Positions 29,541 to 38,807 of a DNA stretch of 58,483 nucleotides are shown here, one piece after another (the stretch's first letter is position 1; the number at the start of each line of letters is the position of its first letter). The notes beneath the pieces are model-generated. The model worked only from the letters and a program-made list of their open reading frames with translations, did not search any database and was not told the origin of the DNA. The DNA is from Rhodospirillales bacterium (GTDB lineage Bacteria > Pseudomonadota > Alphaproteobacteria > Acetobacterales > Acetobacteraceae). A program made the translations under genes and the position numbers. Location of the stretch: contig JANXSM010000011.1 of assembly GCA_025352665.1 (NCBI GenBank), positions 1-58,483 on the forward strand, in the 5' to 3' direction.

Positions 29541-29765
29541 GATGAAACCCGCCATGAAACGTGTGGCCGAGCGTTCGTGGAGATCTTCCGGCATGGCGCT
29601 GGTGCAGGCATATCGATCAAGGAGATCGTTCTTCGCACCGGCCACAACCGCGAGGTTGTGCGCGATGTGGTCCGCGGTGGTAGGACCGGTGGATGTCGTA
29701 ATAGGACGGAGCCGCAAGATACGGTGACCGCCCGCGTGTTGTCGCCAAGTGGGCTACACGCCTGA
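29541..29765 (+). pseudogene. ISL3-type transposase remnant
   Basis: The segment FVEIFRHGAGAGISIKEIVLRTGHNREVVRDVVRGG resembles the N-terminal HTH of ISL3-family transposases (SIKEIVRRTGHSR...VRRVLRG). It continues for only a few codons before losing similarity. No inverted repeats were found around it. Confidence 0.4.
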
Positions 29766-29789
29766 GGTGCGCTTCAGGCGAACCGGTAG

Positions 29790-29918
29790 CACCGCCTTCC
29801 GCCCGGTCGTTCGCCTGTCTCACGACCGTGGCGCGCAATACGTGATCGACACCTATACCAAGTTTACGGAAGGGTTGGATTGGTCCGCGATGTCTTGGTC
29901 TTCCACGCGGACAGACCG
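29790..29918 (+). pseudogene. possible IS3-type integrase-core scrap
   Basis: VVRLSHDRGAQYVIDTYTKF recalls the HSDRGSQY block of IS3-family transposases, followed by a few unrelated codons. It is too short for certainty and runs into the next CTAG element copy. Confidence 0.3.
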
Positions 29919-29920
29919 CT

Positions 29921-29987
29921 CTAGCTATTTGTTTTATCGGGTGATTCAGACCTTTTGGTGATCCCAACTTCGGTCATCACGCTCTAG
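29921..29987 (+). repeat. 107-bp CTAG-bounded element, copy 5, right 67 bp only
   Basis: It starts CTAGCTATTTGTTTTATCGG, contains TTCAGACC and GGTGATCC, and ends CACGCTCTAG. The spacing between the CTAGs is 67 bp as in other copies. Only the last few bases of the left hairpin (GCTCTAG) remain. Confidence 0.75.
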
Positions 29988-30041
29988 CCCTCGGCGCATG
30001 ACCCGTAAGAAAACTGCCGTTCACGAATACGAAGGATACTG

Positions 30042-30701
30042 TCACCGCCGTGGTTCCTTCCGCGGTGGCTTCATAGCAGCGTGGGGTGCTGCTGCGATCT
30101 GCTCGGCCATCACCGTCTTCCAGAATTGCAACAGGCGGCGGTAGTAGACCGGATCATCGCGCAGAACGGTCTGCACACCCATACCGCGCAACAGGCATAG
30201 CGTCGCGTTTAACATCACCTCGATCTCTGCGCCGGCCAGTCCGGTCTGCGCAAAGAAATGGTTCCAGATGCCGTCGAGCGCGTCGTGGAAAATGCGCGTG
30301 CGCCCGGCGAGCTGCACGCGCAAGTAATCGTTATGACGGGCCGCGGTGATCTCTTCGAGCGTCAGCATGAAAAAACGCCCGGACATGATGGTCCACACGC
30401 GATCGATGAAGTCATTGAGACTAAGCGCGCCGGCGCTTACCAAGCCGGCATAACTGCGGATGTCCGTCGTCACCAAGGCGAGGTGGAGATCGAAGGCGGC
30501 AATGACCAGTTCGTCCTTGCTGGCGAAATGGTGGTTGAGCGCACCACGCGTCATTCCCGCGTGGGCTGCGATATCAACCGCAGTCGTGGCAGCGTAGCCT
30601 TTCGAGAGCAGCAGGCTGAGGGTTGCCTGCACCAAGGATGCACGTGTCGCCGCACTGCGATCTTCCTGCGTACGCCCTGGCCTTGCAGGCAAGTGTTCCA
30701 T
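30042..30701 (-). CDS. TetR-family transcriptional regulator
   Basis: A 219-residue repressor with the N-terminal HTH TAVDIAAHAGMTRGALNHHFASKDELVIAAF and a helical ligand domain. The start is the ATG of MEHLPARPG, which gives the usual length before the HTH. It is transcribed divergently from the nitrilase-amidase-ABC operon, with a palindromic operator in the shared gap, so it probably represses that operon and itself. The ligand could be the imported amide. Confidence 0.85.
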   Translation of the reverse strand: MEHLPARPGRTQEDRSAATRASLVQATLSLLLSKGYAATTAVDIAAHAGMTRGALNHHFASKDELVIAAFDLHLALVTTDIRSYAGLVSAGALSLNDFIDRVWTIMSGRFFMLTLEEITAARHNDYLRVQLAGRTRIFHDALDGIWNHFFAQTGLAGAEIEVMLNATLCLLRGMGVQTVLRDDPVYYRRLLQFWKTVMAEQIAAAPHAAMKPPRKEPRR

Positions 30702-30728
30702 ATCGGCAACATTGCTCCGAATCAAAAA

Positions 30729-30746
30729 ACATACAACCGCGTATGT
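30729..30746 (+). promoter_or_regulatory. TetR-type operator
   Basis: ACATAC-aaccgc-GTATGT has 6-bp perfect arms, extended by ATGT on the right. Sites of this ACATAC/GTATGT type are bound by many TetR-family repressors. It lies 28 bp upstream of the tetR start and about 175 bp before the nitrilase gene. Confidence 0.6.
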
Positions 30747-30920
30747 ATGTATTGACAGGCGGTTGGCGATGCAGCCATCGTCGCAGGCAAGACGAATTGG
30801 CGACAGCGTCCATTTCCAATCGATGTGCGTGGACCGCAAGCTGTGTCGTTACGTTTGGCGAAGTCGCTGTTCTGCGCTGCCAGATTGGCTGTTCGGATGA
30901 CTTATCAGAGGAAAGCGGTC

Positions 30921-31901
30921 ATGACCGAGACGACGCTGGCGGCTGCGAACCTACAGATCACGCATGACAAAACACGTAACCTGAAACGCTTTGTCGAGCT
31001 GATCGGCGAGGCCGCCGGCCGGGGAGCCGACATCCTCGTGCTGCCCGAAATGGGGCTGCAAGGCTATGCGGATTTCGCGCTGCCCAGGGGCTCCACAGCC
31101 GCGGTCGAACAGAAGCGCTATTACTTCAGCGAGGCAGAGACGATCCCAGGGCCTGCGACCGAGCGGATCGGCGAACTCGCCCGCCAACACGATATGCTCA
31201 TCCAGGTTGGCCTCGCCGAAAAAGCCCTGCACGGCAATGTGATCTACAATTCGACAGCGCTCATCGGGCCCGAGGGCGTTGTTGGCATCTACCGCAAGCT
31301 CCACAACACCTTCGAATTTCCATACTTTTCACCCGGCGAGGAGATGCCGGTGTTCCATACTTCGCGAGGCGTGCTCTCAAGCATCATCTGTTACGATCTG
31401 TGCTTCCCGGAACTGCTCCGCAGCTACGCCGTCAAGGGTGCGGATGTGGTGCTGATGTCGACGGCCTGGCCGATGAAAGGCCACGACCGGCCAACCGACT
31501 ATCACGGCTGGGCAATGGATCTCGCAGCCCAGAGCAATGCGTTCTTCAACCAATTCTGGTTGGTGGTGTCCAACCACTGCGAGAAGGGCGCCTACTCCCA
31601 AAAAATCGATTATTACGGCGGCTCGCAGATCGTCGATCCCACTGGCAAGGTGGTGGCCTACCTCGGCGACGAGGAAGGGCTGGTGGTGCATCGCGCCGAC
31701 TTGCAGGACGCAGTGCTGAATTCCCGCACCGAGGCCTTCTTCGGCCTCAATCTGCTGCAAGACCGCAGGCCCGAGCGCTACGAGGCCGTGGTGGACCAAA
31801 GCCACCGCTACCCGACTGAAGCACTCCGCCAGAGCCTTGCCGAGCGCCCGGCGACCGAGCCCGCCCATCCGCGTCGGCCGCCCACGGCCAAGCTCGCATG
31901 A
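30921..31901 (+). CDS. nitrilase-superfamily carbon-nitrogen hydrolase
   Basis: A 326-residue cytosolic hydrolase of amides, carbamoyl compounds or nitriles. The catalytic triad is visible: Glu in LVLPEMGLQGY, Lys in GIYRKLHNTFEFPYF, Cys in SIICYDLCFPE. The start after AGAGGAAAG (30907-30915) is preferred to ATG 30897, which lies upstream of that site. It is the first gene of a long operon and overlaps the amidase gene by four bases. The combination with a second amide hydrolase suggests stepwise breakdown of a nitrogen compound brought in by the ABC system. Confidence 0.85.
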   Translation: MTETTLAAANLQITHDKTRNLKRFVELIGEAAGRGADILVLPEMGLQGYADFALPRGSTAAVEQKRYYFSEAETIPGPATERIGELARQHDMLIQVGLAEKALHGNVIYNSTALIGPEGVVGIYRKLHNTFEFPYFSPGEEMPVFHTSRGVLSSIICYDLCFPELLRSYAVKGADVVLMSTAWPMKGHDRPTDYHGWAMDLAAQSNAFFNQFWLVVSNHCEKGAYSQKIDYYGGSQIVDPTGKVVAYLGDEEGLVVHRADLQDAVLNSRTEAFFGLNLLQDRRPERYEAVVDQSHRYPTEALRQSLAERPATEPAHPRRPPTAKLA

Positions 31902-33541
31902 TCACCGTCGAGACGATCGCATCGGCCGAAATGCTGTTCGGGTTGGAATACACGCCAGCCGAACGCGACCAGATGGTGGGCAACCTGGAAGGGCAGATCG
32001 CCTCGGCCGTGGCGCGGCGCGGCGTTCACTTTGCCAACGACGTGCCGATGGCCAGCCGCTTCGACCCGCGACTGCCGACGACAGTGATGCCACCTGCACA
32101 GACACCACTGCGATACAGCACGGTCCACGCACCATGCCCCACGGACGATGCCGACATCGCCTTCGCCTCGCTCACCCATCTGTCCGCCTGGATCGCGAAT
32201 GGCGTGCTCACCAGCCGGCGTCTGACCGAGATCTACCTGCAGCGCATCGAAGCCCTCAATCCAAAGCTATTCTGCTTCGCGGTGGTGACAGCCGAGCGCG
32301 CGCTGGCCGAGGCGCACGCAGCCGACGTCATGCTGCAGGCCGGCACACGGCTCGGCCCCCTGCACGGAATTCCCTATGGCCTGAAGGATCTGTTCGACAC
32401 TGAAGGCAGCGTGACCGGCTGGGGGGCGGAGCCTTTCCGCAACCGCGTACCCACCAAGGACGCGGCGATCGTCCAACGTCTGCGCGCGGCGGGTGCCGTG
32501 TTGCTCGGCAAGACCACGGTGGGGGCGCTTGCCTATAACGACATTTGGTACGGCGGACAGACTCGTAATCCTTGGAACCTCAACGAGGGATCGAGCGGAT
32601 CAAGCGCCGGGTCCGCCTCGGCCACGGCCGCGGGTCTGTGCGGCTTCGCCATCGGCACCGAAACCCTTGGCTCCATCACATCACCGAGCCAGCGCTGCGG
32701 CACGACAGGGCTGCGTCCCAGCTTCGGCCGCGTGTCGCGCGCCGGCGGCATGGCGCTCTGCTGGTCGCTCGACAAAGTCGGGCCGATCTGTCGGGCGGTG
32801 GAGGACACCGCGATGGTGCTCGATGCACTGAACGGCCATGATCCCGACGATCGCGCCTCCATTGCCGCTCCATTCAATTTCGATGCGGCGGCTGGAATCT
32901 CGGGTCTGCGTCTCGGCTATCTCCCAGAGGCGTTTGGCGAGGATGCAACTTCTGTCGATCACGCAGCCCTTCAAGCGGCACGCGGGCTTGGCATCGACAT
33001 CGTTGCGGTCTCGCTGCCCGATCTTCCCTATGCGGCCCTGATGAACATTCTCTATGCCGAGGCTGCCGCAGCCTTTGAGGATCTGACGCTTACCGGCCTG
33101 GATGACACCCTCACCTGGCAGGACGACGGCGCCTGGCCCAACACGTTTCGCAAGGCGCGCTTCCTGTCGGCGGTCGACCATGTGCAGCTCGACCGACTGC
33201 GCTATCAGGTGATGCTCGCGCTCGACGCGCTGTTCCGTGAGGTGGATGTGCTGATCGGTCCGTTCATGACGGGGCCGATGCTGGTTGCGAGCAATTTCAC
33301 CGGTCATCCGTGCTTGCATCTGCGGGCGGGCTTTGAAGAACTCGGCAGCCGCAGCTTGGCCTCGCTCGGGGCTGGAAAGCTTGAGACCGGCACAGCCGAC
33401 ACGACGGGAAAGCTGTTCCGCGTACCGCAGGGTATTTCCCTGTGGGGGCGCCTGTTCGATGAAGGCCCGCTTCTCAGCCTTGGCATGGCGTTGGAGCGTG
33501 CACTCGGCGTCGCCTCCGATCGCCCCGGGTTTCGTGCCTGA
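31898..33541 (+). CDS. amidase-signature hydrolase
   Basis: This 547-residue enzyme of the amidase-signature family has a Ser-cisSer-Lys triad: Lys in GIPYGLKDLFD, the Ser cluster in NEGSSGSSAGSASA, and the following Ser in GTETLGSITSP. An N-terminal extension of about 85 residues precedes the domain. It cleaves a C-N amide bond of an unknown substrate. It is coupled to the nitrilase gene by an ATGA overlap and followed by a peptide-type ABC transporter, consistent with amide uptake and hydrolysis. Confidence 0.88.
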   Translation: MITVETIASAEMLFGLEYTPAERDQMVGNLEGQIASAVARRGVHFANDVPMASRFDPRLPTTVMPPAQTPLRYSTVHAPCPTDDADIAFASLTHLSAWIANGVLTSRRLTEIYLQRIEALNPKLFCFAVVTAERALAEAHAADVMLQAGTRLGPLHGIPYGLKDLFDTEGSVTGWGAEPFRNRVPTKDAAIVQRLRAAGAVLLGKTTVGALAYNDIWYGGQTRNPWNLNEGSSGSSAGSASATAAGLCGFAIGTETLGSITSPSQRCGTTGLRPSFGRVSRAGGMALCWSLDKVGPICRAVEDTAMVLDALNGHDPDDRASIAAPFNFDAAAGISGLRLGYLPEAFGEDATSVDHAALQAARGLGIDIVAVSLPDLPYAALMNILYAEAAAAFEDLTLTGLDDTLTWQDDGAWPNTFRKARFLSAVDHVQLDRLRYQVMLALDALFREVDVLIGPFMTGPMLVASNFTGHPCLHLRAGFEELGSRSLASLGAGKLETGTADTTGKLFRVPQGISLWGRLFDEGPLLSLGMALERALGVASDRPGFRA

Positions 33542-33584
33542 TCCCATCGATCACCCATTACAATCAGCCGCAAGGAACTACATC

Positions 33585-35129
33585 ATGAATCGCAGAGAGT
33601 TCCTGACCACGACAGGGCTGATCGGTGGAGCCGCCGCTCTCGGCATGTCTGCGCCGACGGAGCTGTTCGCCCAGACCACGCCCAAGCGAGGCGGCACTCT
33701 GATCTGGGGGCATTCGGAAACGCCCCAGACGCTTGATCCGCACACCGCAGGCGCTGCTGCAAGCGGGCGAGTGCTGCAGAACATTCATTGCTCGCTCATC
33801 ACCATCGACAAGGGCTTCAACCTGATCCCTAGCCTGGCCGAAAAATTCGAGAGCAGCCCCGACTTGCTCACCTACACCTTTCATCTGCGGCCAGGCGTGA
33901 AGTTCCACGACGGCAAGACAATGACCTCGGCGGATGTAAGGTATTCGTTTGACCGTGTGCGCGACCCAAAGACCGGCGCTGTGAACTTCGAAGTGTTCGG
34001 CGACGTCGATGCAATCGAAACGCCAGACGCCACGACCGTGATCGTCAAGATGAAACGGGTGAACGCACCGTTTCTGTCTCGGATCGCTGAAAACGGCGCG
34101 GGCGCCATCATACCGACGGGCTCGGGCGACACGCAGGCCAACAACCCGAACGGCGCCGGGCCGTTCAAGTTCGTGCGACGCGAGTTCGGCCACGAGATCG
34201 AGTTGGCACGGCACGAAGCCTATTGGGAGGGGCCGGCCTATCTTGACCGCGTCATCGAGCGCGAGGTTGTCGAGCCAACCGTCCGTCTCACCGGCCTGCA
34301 GACCGGCGAGCTACATGTGATCAATGACATCCCGCCCGACCGAGTGAGCGAGACAGCCAAGAACCCGAAACTGCAGACTTTGGGGTGGTTCCCGCTGAAC
34401 TTTGACTTCCTCAACATGAACCACGCCTTCGAGCCGTTCAAAGACCCCCGTGTCCGCCTCGCCATCGACTTGATGATCGACAAGGAGCAGCTGCTGCAAG
34501 GTGCGTTGTGGAAACAGGGGGCGCTGACCGGCTCGCCGAGTTTCCCGACCTCGGCCTCCTACGACACCACTCTCAAGGCCCGCACGCAGGACCTCGACAA
34601 GGCACAGGCGCTGCTGGCTGCAGCGGGCTACGGGCCGGGCAAGCTCAACCTCGTCTTCAAGGTCACCACCAACTATCCGTATCACGTGGAATCGGCGCAA
34701 ATCATGGCGGAATGGTTCCGCGCCGCCGGTGTGAACATGAAGATCGAGCAGCTCACCTGGGCAGATTGGCTGAGCCAGTGCTGGAGCAACCGCGACTTCC
34801 AGATCACGATGATGAACTTCTTCACCTTGTGGGAGCCGGACTTTCTGTACTACAGCCTTTGGAACTCGAAAGGGGCGTTCAACTATCGCAACGTCAATGA
34901 CGAGGTGATCGACAGACTGACCCAACAGGCTCGCGAAGTCGTGGATCCCGTCGCCCGCGCCGGCCTCTACAAGCAGGTGCAGGAGCGGATCTTCGACCAG
35001 ACCCATGACGTTATTCTCTGGTTCCGCAACGGAACGATGGGCGCACAGAAAAACGTTGGTGGCCTGGACACGGTGGTGCATCCGAACGGCAGCAATCTCA
35101 ACTTCCACAAGGCATGGCTCAACGTATGA
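33585..35129 (+). CDS. peptide-type ABC transporter substrate-binding protein (DppA-like)
   Basis: A 514-residue SBP_bac_5-type periplasmic protein. A Tat-style signal (NRREFLTTTGLIGGAAALG) is cut near AQTTP. The family signature block RGGTLIWGHSETPQTLDPH and YTFHLRPGVKFHDGKTMTSADV are clear. It recognises peptides, nickel chelates, or opine-like or amide compounds; the preceding hydrolases favour an amide. The permeases and ATPase follow directly. The start is fixed by the twin-arginine motif. Confidence 0.9.
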   Translation: MNRREFLTTTGLIGGAAALGMSAPTELFAQTTPKRGGTLIWGHSETPQTLDPHTAGAAASGRVLQNIHCSLITIDKGFNLIPSLAEKFESSPDLLTYTFHLRPGVKFHDGKTMTSADVRYSFDRVRDPKTGAVNFEVFGDVDAIETPDATTVIVKMKRVNAPFLSRIAENGAGAIIPTGSGDTQANNPNGAGPFKFVRREFGHEIELARHEAYWEGPAYLDRVIEREVVEPTVRLTGLQTGELHVINDIPPDRVSETAKNPKLQTLGWFPLNFDFLNMNHAFEPFKDPRVRLAIDLMIDKEQLLQGALWKQGALTGSPSFPTSASYDTTLKARTQDLDKAQALLAAAGYGPGKLNLVFKVTTNYPYHVESAQIMAEWFRAAGVNMKIEQLTWADWLSQCWSNRDFQITMMNFFTLWEPDFLYYSLWNSKGAFNYRNVNDEVIDRLTQQAREVVDPVARAGLYKQVQERIFDQTHDVILWFRNGTMGAQKNVGGLDTVVHPNGSNLNFHKAWLNV

Positions 35130-35213
35130 GCCATTCGTGATGGTGCTTTACCAACATTCAACGCGCCGGGAGCATGCTCCCGGCGGCTATCCTGCCTCTA
35201 AGCCGGCGGTTGC

Positions 35214-36158
35214 ATGAGCTATATCCTCCGTCGCTTGCTCTCGATCGCGCTCACGCTCGTGCTGATTTCGATGATCACGTTCGGTGTCACCAACATATTG
35301 CCGGGCGATGTGGCAATGATGGTGCTCGGCACGCAAAGCAATCCGACCGCCCTTGCTGGCTTGCGCCAGACCCTCGGCCTGAACGATCCGCTCGCCCTCC
35401 AATATTGGCGGTGGGTTGTCGGCATGCTGACGGGTCATTTTGGCAACTCGCTGATGTTCAAGGTGCCGATAGGGCCGTTACTGCTGCAGAAAATGACGGC
35501 GAGCGCCCTTATCGTCGTCATGTCCATGGCCCTGGCACTCGCCTGCGCCATCCCGCTTGGCGTGTGGTCTGCGGTGCATCGCAACCGCTGGCAGGATTCC
35601 ACCGCCGCCAGCGCCGCCTTGCTCGGCATCAGCTTGCCGGACTTCTTCTGGGGCATCGTCATGATCCTGATCTTCGCGCGCACGCTCGGATGGCTGCCGT
35701 CCAGCGGCTTCACCGATCCGAGCGTGAATTTCATCGCCGCCCTCCAGCACGCGCTGCTGCCCGCCTGCGCACTCGGGCTCGGTCTGATGGCGCATCTCAC
35801 GCGTATTACGCGCTCCACCATGACAGGCATTTTGAACCAGGAGTTCATCCGCGTCGCCCGCGCTAAGGGACTCGATGAGCGGACGGTCATCTGGCGATAC
35901 GCACTGGCCAATGCCATCGGGCCGGTCATGACCGTGGCCGGGCTGCAAGTTGGCTATCTGTTTGGCAGCATTATCGTCATCGAGTCGCTGTTCAACTACA
36001 CGGGCATGGGGTGGGTCACCTACCAGGCGCTCCTCAACCGCGACATCCCACTCATCGAGACCTCGGTCTTCGTCATCGCAACCGTGGTGATGCTGGTGAA
36101 CTTCCTGGTCGATCTGCTGTATCTCGCAGTCGATCCACGCCTTCGCCAAAGCCGCTGA
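35214..36158 (+). CDS. dppB: peptide-type ABC transporter permease (DppB-like)
   Basis: A 314-residue inner-membrane permease with an N-terminal helix (YILRRLLSIALTLVLISMITFGV), periplasmic loop and five more helices. The coupling loop reads EFIRVARAKGLDERTVIWRYALANA. It is followed one base later by the second permease. It forms the import channel with that protein. Confidence 0.92.
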   Translation: MSYILRRLLSIALTLVLISMITFGVTNILPGDVAMMVLGTQSNPTALAGLRQTLGLNDPLALQYWRWVVGMLTGHFGNSLMFKVPIGPLLLQKMTASALIVVMSMALALACAIPLGVWSAVHRNRWQDSTAASAALLGISLPDFFWGIVMILIFARTLGWLPSSGFTDPSVNFIAALQHALLPACALGLGLMAHLTRITRSTMTGILNQEFIRVARAKGLDERTVIWRYALANAIGPVMTVAGLQVGYLFGSIIVIESLFNYTGMGWVTYQALLNRDIPLIETSVFVIATVVMLVNFLVDLLYLAVDPRLRQSR

Positions 36159-36159
36159 C

Positions 36160-36978
36160 ATGCGCCGTTTTCTGACCCCAAAAAGCTTGATCGGGCTAGG
36201 TATCGTCGTCATCATGGTGACAATCGCCGTGGCGGCGCCTTTTGTGATCCCCGCCAGCTTCGCCACGCGCATGCAGTTGGCGATGCGACTCCAGCCGCCC
36301 TCGGCTGCTCACTGGTTCGGGACCGATCAACTCGGGCGCGACCTGTTCTATCGGGTGATGCTTGGCGCGCGCACCTCGCTCACCATTGCAGGTGCTGCCG
36401 TCGGCATCAGCGTCACGTTCGGTCTGCCACTTGGCATCATCTCCGGATATTTCGGCGGCTGGACGGACATCGTGCTGATGCGCCTCGTCGATACGCTGCT
36501 CAGCTTCCCGGCTCTGCTGCTGGCACTCACCATCAGCGCCATGCTTGGGCCGAGCGTGCCGAACACGATCATATCAATCGGTGTCGCATTCACCCCGTTT
36601 CTCGCCCGCATCATCCGCGGAGAGGCGCTGCGCGTGGCCCAGATGCCCTATGTCGAAGCAGCACAGGCGACGGGCACGAGTGGGTTTGCGATGATCATCC
36701 GCCACGTGCTGCCCAACGTGCTGCCGCTGGTCATCGTGCAAGGCACGATCAGCCTCGCCTTTGCCATCCTTGCCGAGGCCGGGCTGTCCTTCCTCGGGCT
36801 TGGCACGCAGCCACCGCAATCCTCCTGGGGACTTATGATCCAGACCTCGCGCGACTTTCTTGATGTGGCCCCTTGGACAGCTCTCGTACCCGGTGCCGCC
36901 GTGGCCCTCACGGTGCTTGCACTCAACATGTTCGGCGACGTTTTGCGCGATGTGCTGGACCCGCGGGCGCAACGATGA
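36160..36978 (+). CDS. dppC: peptide-type ABC transporter permease (DppC-like)
   Basis: A 272-residue partner permease with HWFGTDQLGRDLFYRVMLGARTS, the typical DppC block, and the coupling loop PYVEAAQATGTSGFAMIIRHVLPN. It overlaps the ATPase gene by four bases. Six hydrophobic segments are visible. Confidence 0.92.
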   Translation: MRRFLTPKSLIGLGIVVIMVTIAVAAPFVIPASFATRMQLAMRLQPPSAAHWFGTDQLGRDLFYRVMLGARTSLTIAGAAVGISVTFGLPLGIISGYFGGWTDIVLMRLVDTLLSFPALLLALTISAMLGPSVPNTIISIGVAFTPFLARIIRGEALRVAQMPYVEAAQATGTSGFAMIIRHVLPNVLPLVIVQGTISLAFAILAEAGLSFLGLGTQPPQSSWGLMIQTSRDFLDVAPWTALVPGAAVALTVLALNMFGDVLRDVLDPRAQR

Positions 36979-38807
36979 TGGCCCAGCTTGATCTGCCCCC
37001 CATCATCGAAGTCTCAAACCTGCGTGTCGCGTTCGAGACCGACGGCGGCCCGGTCGTTGGCGTCAAGGACGTCAGCTTTTCGATCCGCCCGGGCGAAACA
37101 CTTTGCGTTGTCGGCGAATCGGGGTCTGGCAAGTCCGTCACCTCGCTCTCGCTCATGCGGCTGGTGGAGTTCGGCGGCGGCCGCATCACCCACGGCCGGC
37201 TTGCCTTCACACGGAGCAACGGCGAGGTGATCGACCTCGCCCAAACCGATGCGCGCACCATGCAGGCGATCCGCGGCAATGAGATCGGCATGATCTTCCA
37301 GGAGCCGATGACCTCGCTCAATCCGGTGTTCACCATCGGGCGACAGTTGGAGGATGGGCTGCAGAAGCACAAGCGGCTCAGCAGCGAGGCGGCGCGGGCG
37401 CGGGCGCTCGAACTGCTGCGCCAGGTGCGCATCCCCGAACCCGAGAGGCGGCTGCGCCAATACCCGCATGAGCTCTCGGGCGGCATGCGCCAGCGCGTGG
37501 TCATCGCCATCGCCATGGCCTGTGAGCCACGCCTGCTCATCGCCGACGAACCGACGACGGCATTGGACGTTACCATCCAGGCCGAGATCCTTGCGTTGAT
37601 CGACCGGCTGAAGCGTGAGAACGGCATGGCGGTTTTATTCATCACCCATGACATGGCGGTGGTGGCGCAGATGGCCGACCGCGTCGTCGTCATGCATCGC
37701 GGCGAGGTGGTCGAGGCAGGTCCGGTTGCCGATATCTTCGCAGCACCCACGAAGGACTACACCCGCGCGTTGCTCGCAGCCGTGCCCAAGCTCGGCGAGA
37801 TGCGTGGCAAGCTCGCCCCCGAGCGCATGCGCGTCATCGGCATGGAGCCGGTGGTGGCGATAAGTGCTGTGGCAGCAGAGCCCCCCGCACAGCCGCTGCT
37901 GTCGGTGCGCCATCTGAGCACGCGCTTCCCGGTTCGGGGCAGCCTGCTGCGCCGAACGGTCGCCAAGGTTCATGCGGTCGAGGATGTCAGCTTCAGCCTC
38001 GCCAAAGGGCAGACCCTGTCGCTGGTGGGCGAGTCTGGTTGCGGTAAATCCACCTGCGGCCGGTCGATCCTGCGGCTCGTCGAGGCCGAGGCGGGCGAGA
38101 TCGAGCTCGACGGCTGGGACATCCGGACTCTTTCCGTCGTCGATCTGCGCCGTGCCCGGCGCGACATGCAGATGGTCTTCCAGGATCCGTACGCCTCGCT
38201 CAATCCTTACCGCCGGCTGATCGATCAGGTGGCCGAGCCGTTGCAGAATTTTGGCATCGCTTCAGGCAGCGAGATCACCGACCGGGTGGCGGCACTGTTC
38301 GACCGCGTCGAACTGCCGCGCAACTTTCTGCGTCGTTATCCCCATGAATTGTCAGGCGGCCAACGCCAGCGCGTCGCCATCGCACGCGCACTGGCGCCGA
38401 GCCCGAAGCTCATCGTCGCCGACGAATCGGTCTCGGCGCTGGATGTCTCGGTCCAGGCACAGGTGCTGAACCTGCTGATGGAGCTGCAGGCAGACCTTGG
38501 AATCTCGTTCCTGTTCATCAGCCACGACATGGCGGTGGTCGAACGCGTGTCGCATCAGGTCGCCGTGATGTATCTCGGGCGCGTCGTCGAAATCGGACCG
38601 CGCGCGGCGGTCTTCGAGGACCCGCGACACCCCTACACGCGTTCGCTGCTGAGTGCTGTGCCGATTGCCGACCCATCCCAACGGCGTCCCCGGGAAGACC
38701 AGAATTTCCGGCCGCTGTCTTCGCCGATCTTTCCCGTGGGCCATAGTCCAGCGCCCTCCCTCTACGACGAAGTAACACCTGGTCATCTGGTGCTCGCGGA
38801 GTTCTGA
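36975..38807 (+). CDS. fused dual-ATPase subunit of the peptide-type ABC importer (DppDF)
   Basis: This 610-residue protein carries two complete ATPase domains in one chain. The first (about 1-275) has [29 protein letters not shown] and LLIADEPTTALD. The second (about 305-600) has [30 protein letters not shown] and LIVADESVSALD. In the second the Walker B ends in ADES instead of ADEP, a mild variation. The fused form contrasts with the separate dppD and dppF at 3192-5284. It closes the nitrilase-amidase-transporter operon. Confidence 0.92.
   Translation: MMAQLDLPPIIEVSNLRVAFETDGGPVVGVKDVSFSIRPGETLCVVGESGSGKSVTSLSLMRLVEFGGGRITHGRLAFTRSNGEVIDLAQTDARTMQAIRGNEIGMIFQEPMTSLNPVFTIGRQLEDGLQKHKRLSSEAARARALELLRQVRIPEPERRLRQYPHELSGGMRQRVVIAIAMACEPRLLIADEPTTALDVTIQAEILALIDRLKRENGMAVLFITHDMAVVAQMADRVVVMHRGEVVEAGPVADIFAAPTKDYTRALLAAVPKLGEMRGKLAPERMRVIGMEPVVAISAVAAEPPAQPLLSVRHLSTRFPVRGSLLRRTVAKVHAVEDVSFSLAKGQTLSLVGESGCGKSTCGRSILRLVEAEAGEIELDGWDIRTLSVVDLRRARRDMQMVFQDPYASLNPYRRLIDQVAEPLQNFGIASGSEITDRVAALFDRVELPRNFLRRYPHELSGGQRQRVAIARALAPSPKLIVADESVSALDVSVQAQVLNLLMELQADLGISFLFISHDMAVVERVSHQVAVMYLGRVVEIGPRAAVFEDPRHPYTRSLLSAVPIADPSQRRPREDQNFRPLSSPIFPVGHSPAPSLYDEVTPGHLVLAEF

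Noticed and set aside
30752-30757. TTGACA as a -35 element for the nitrilase operon
   Set aside because: No acceptable -10 hexamer lies 16-18 bases downstream, so I did not call a promoter.
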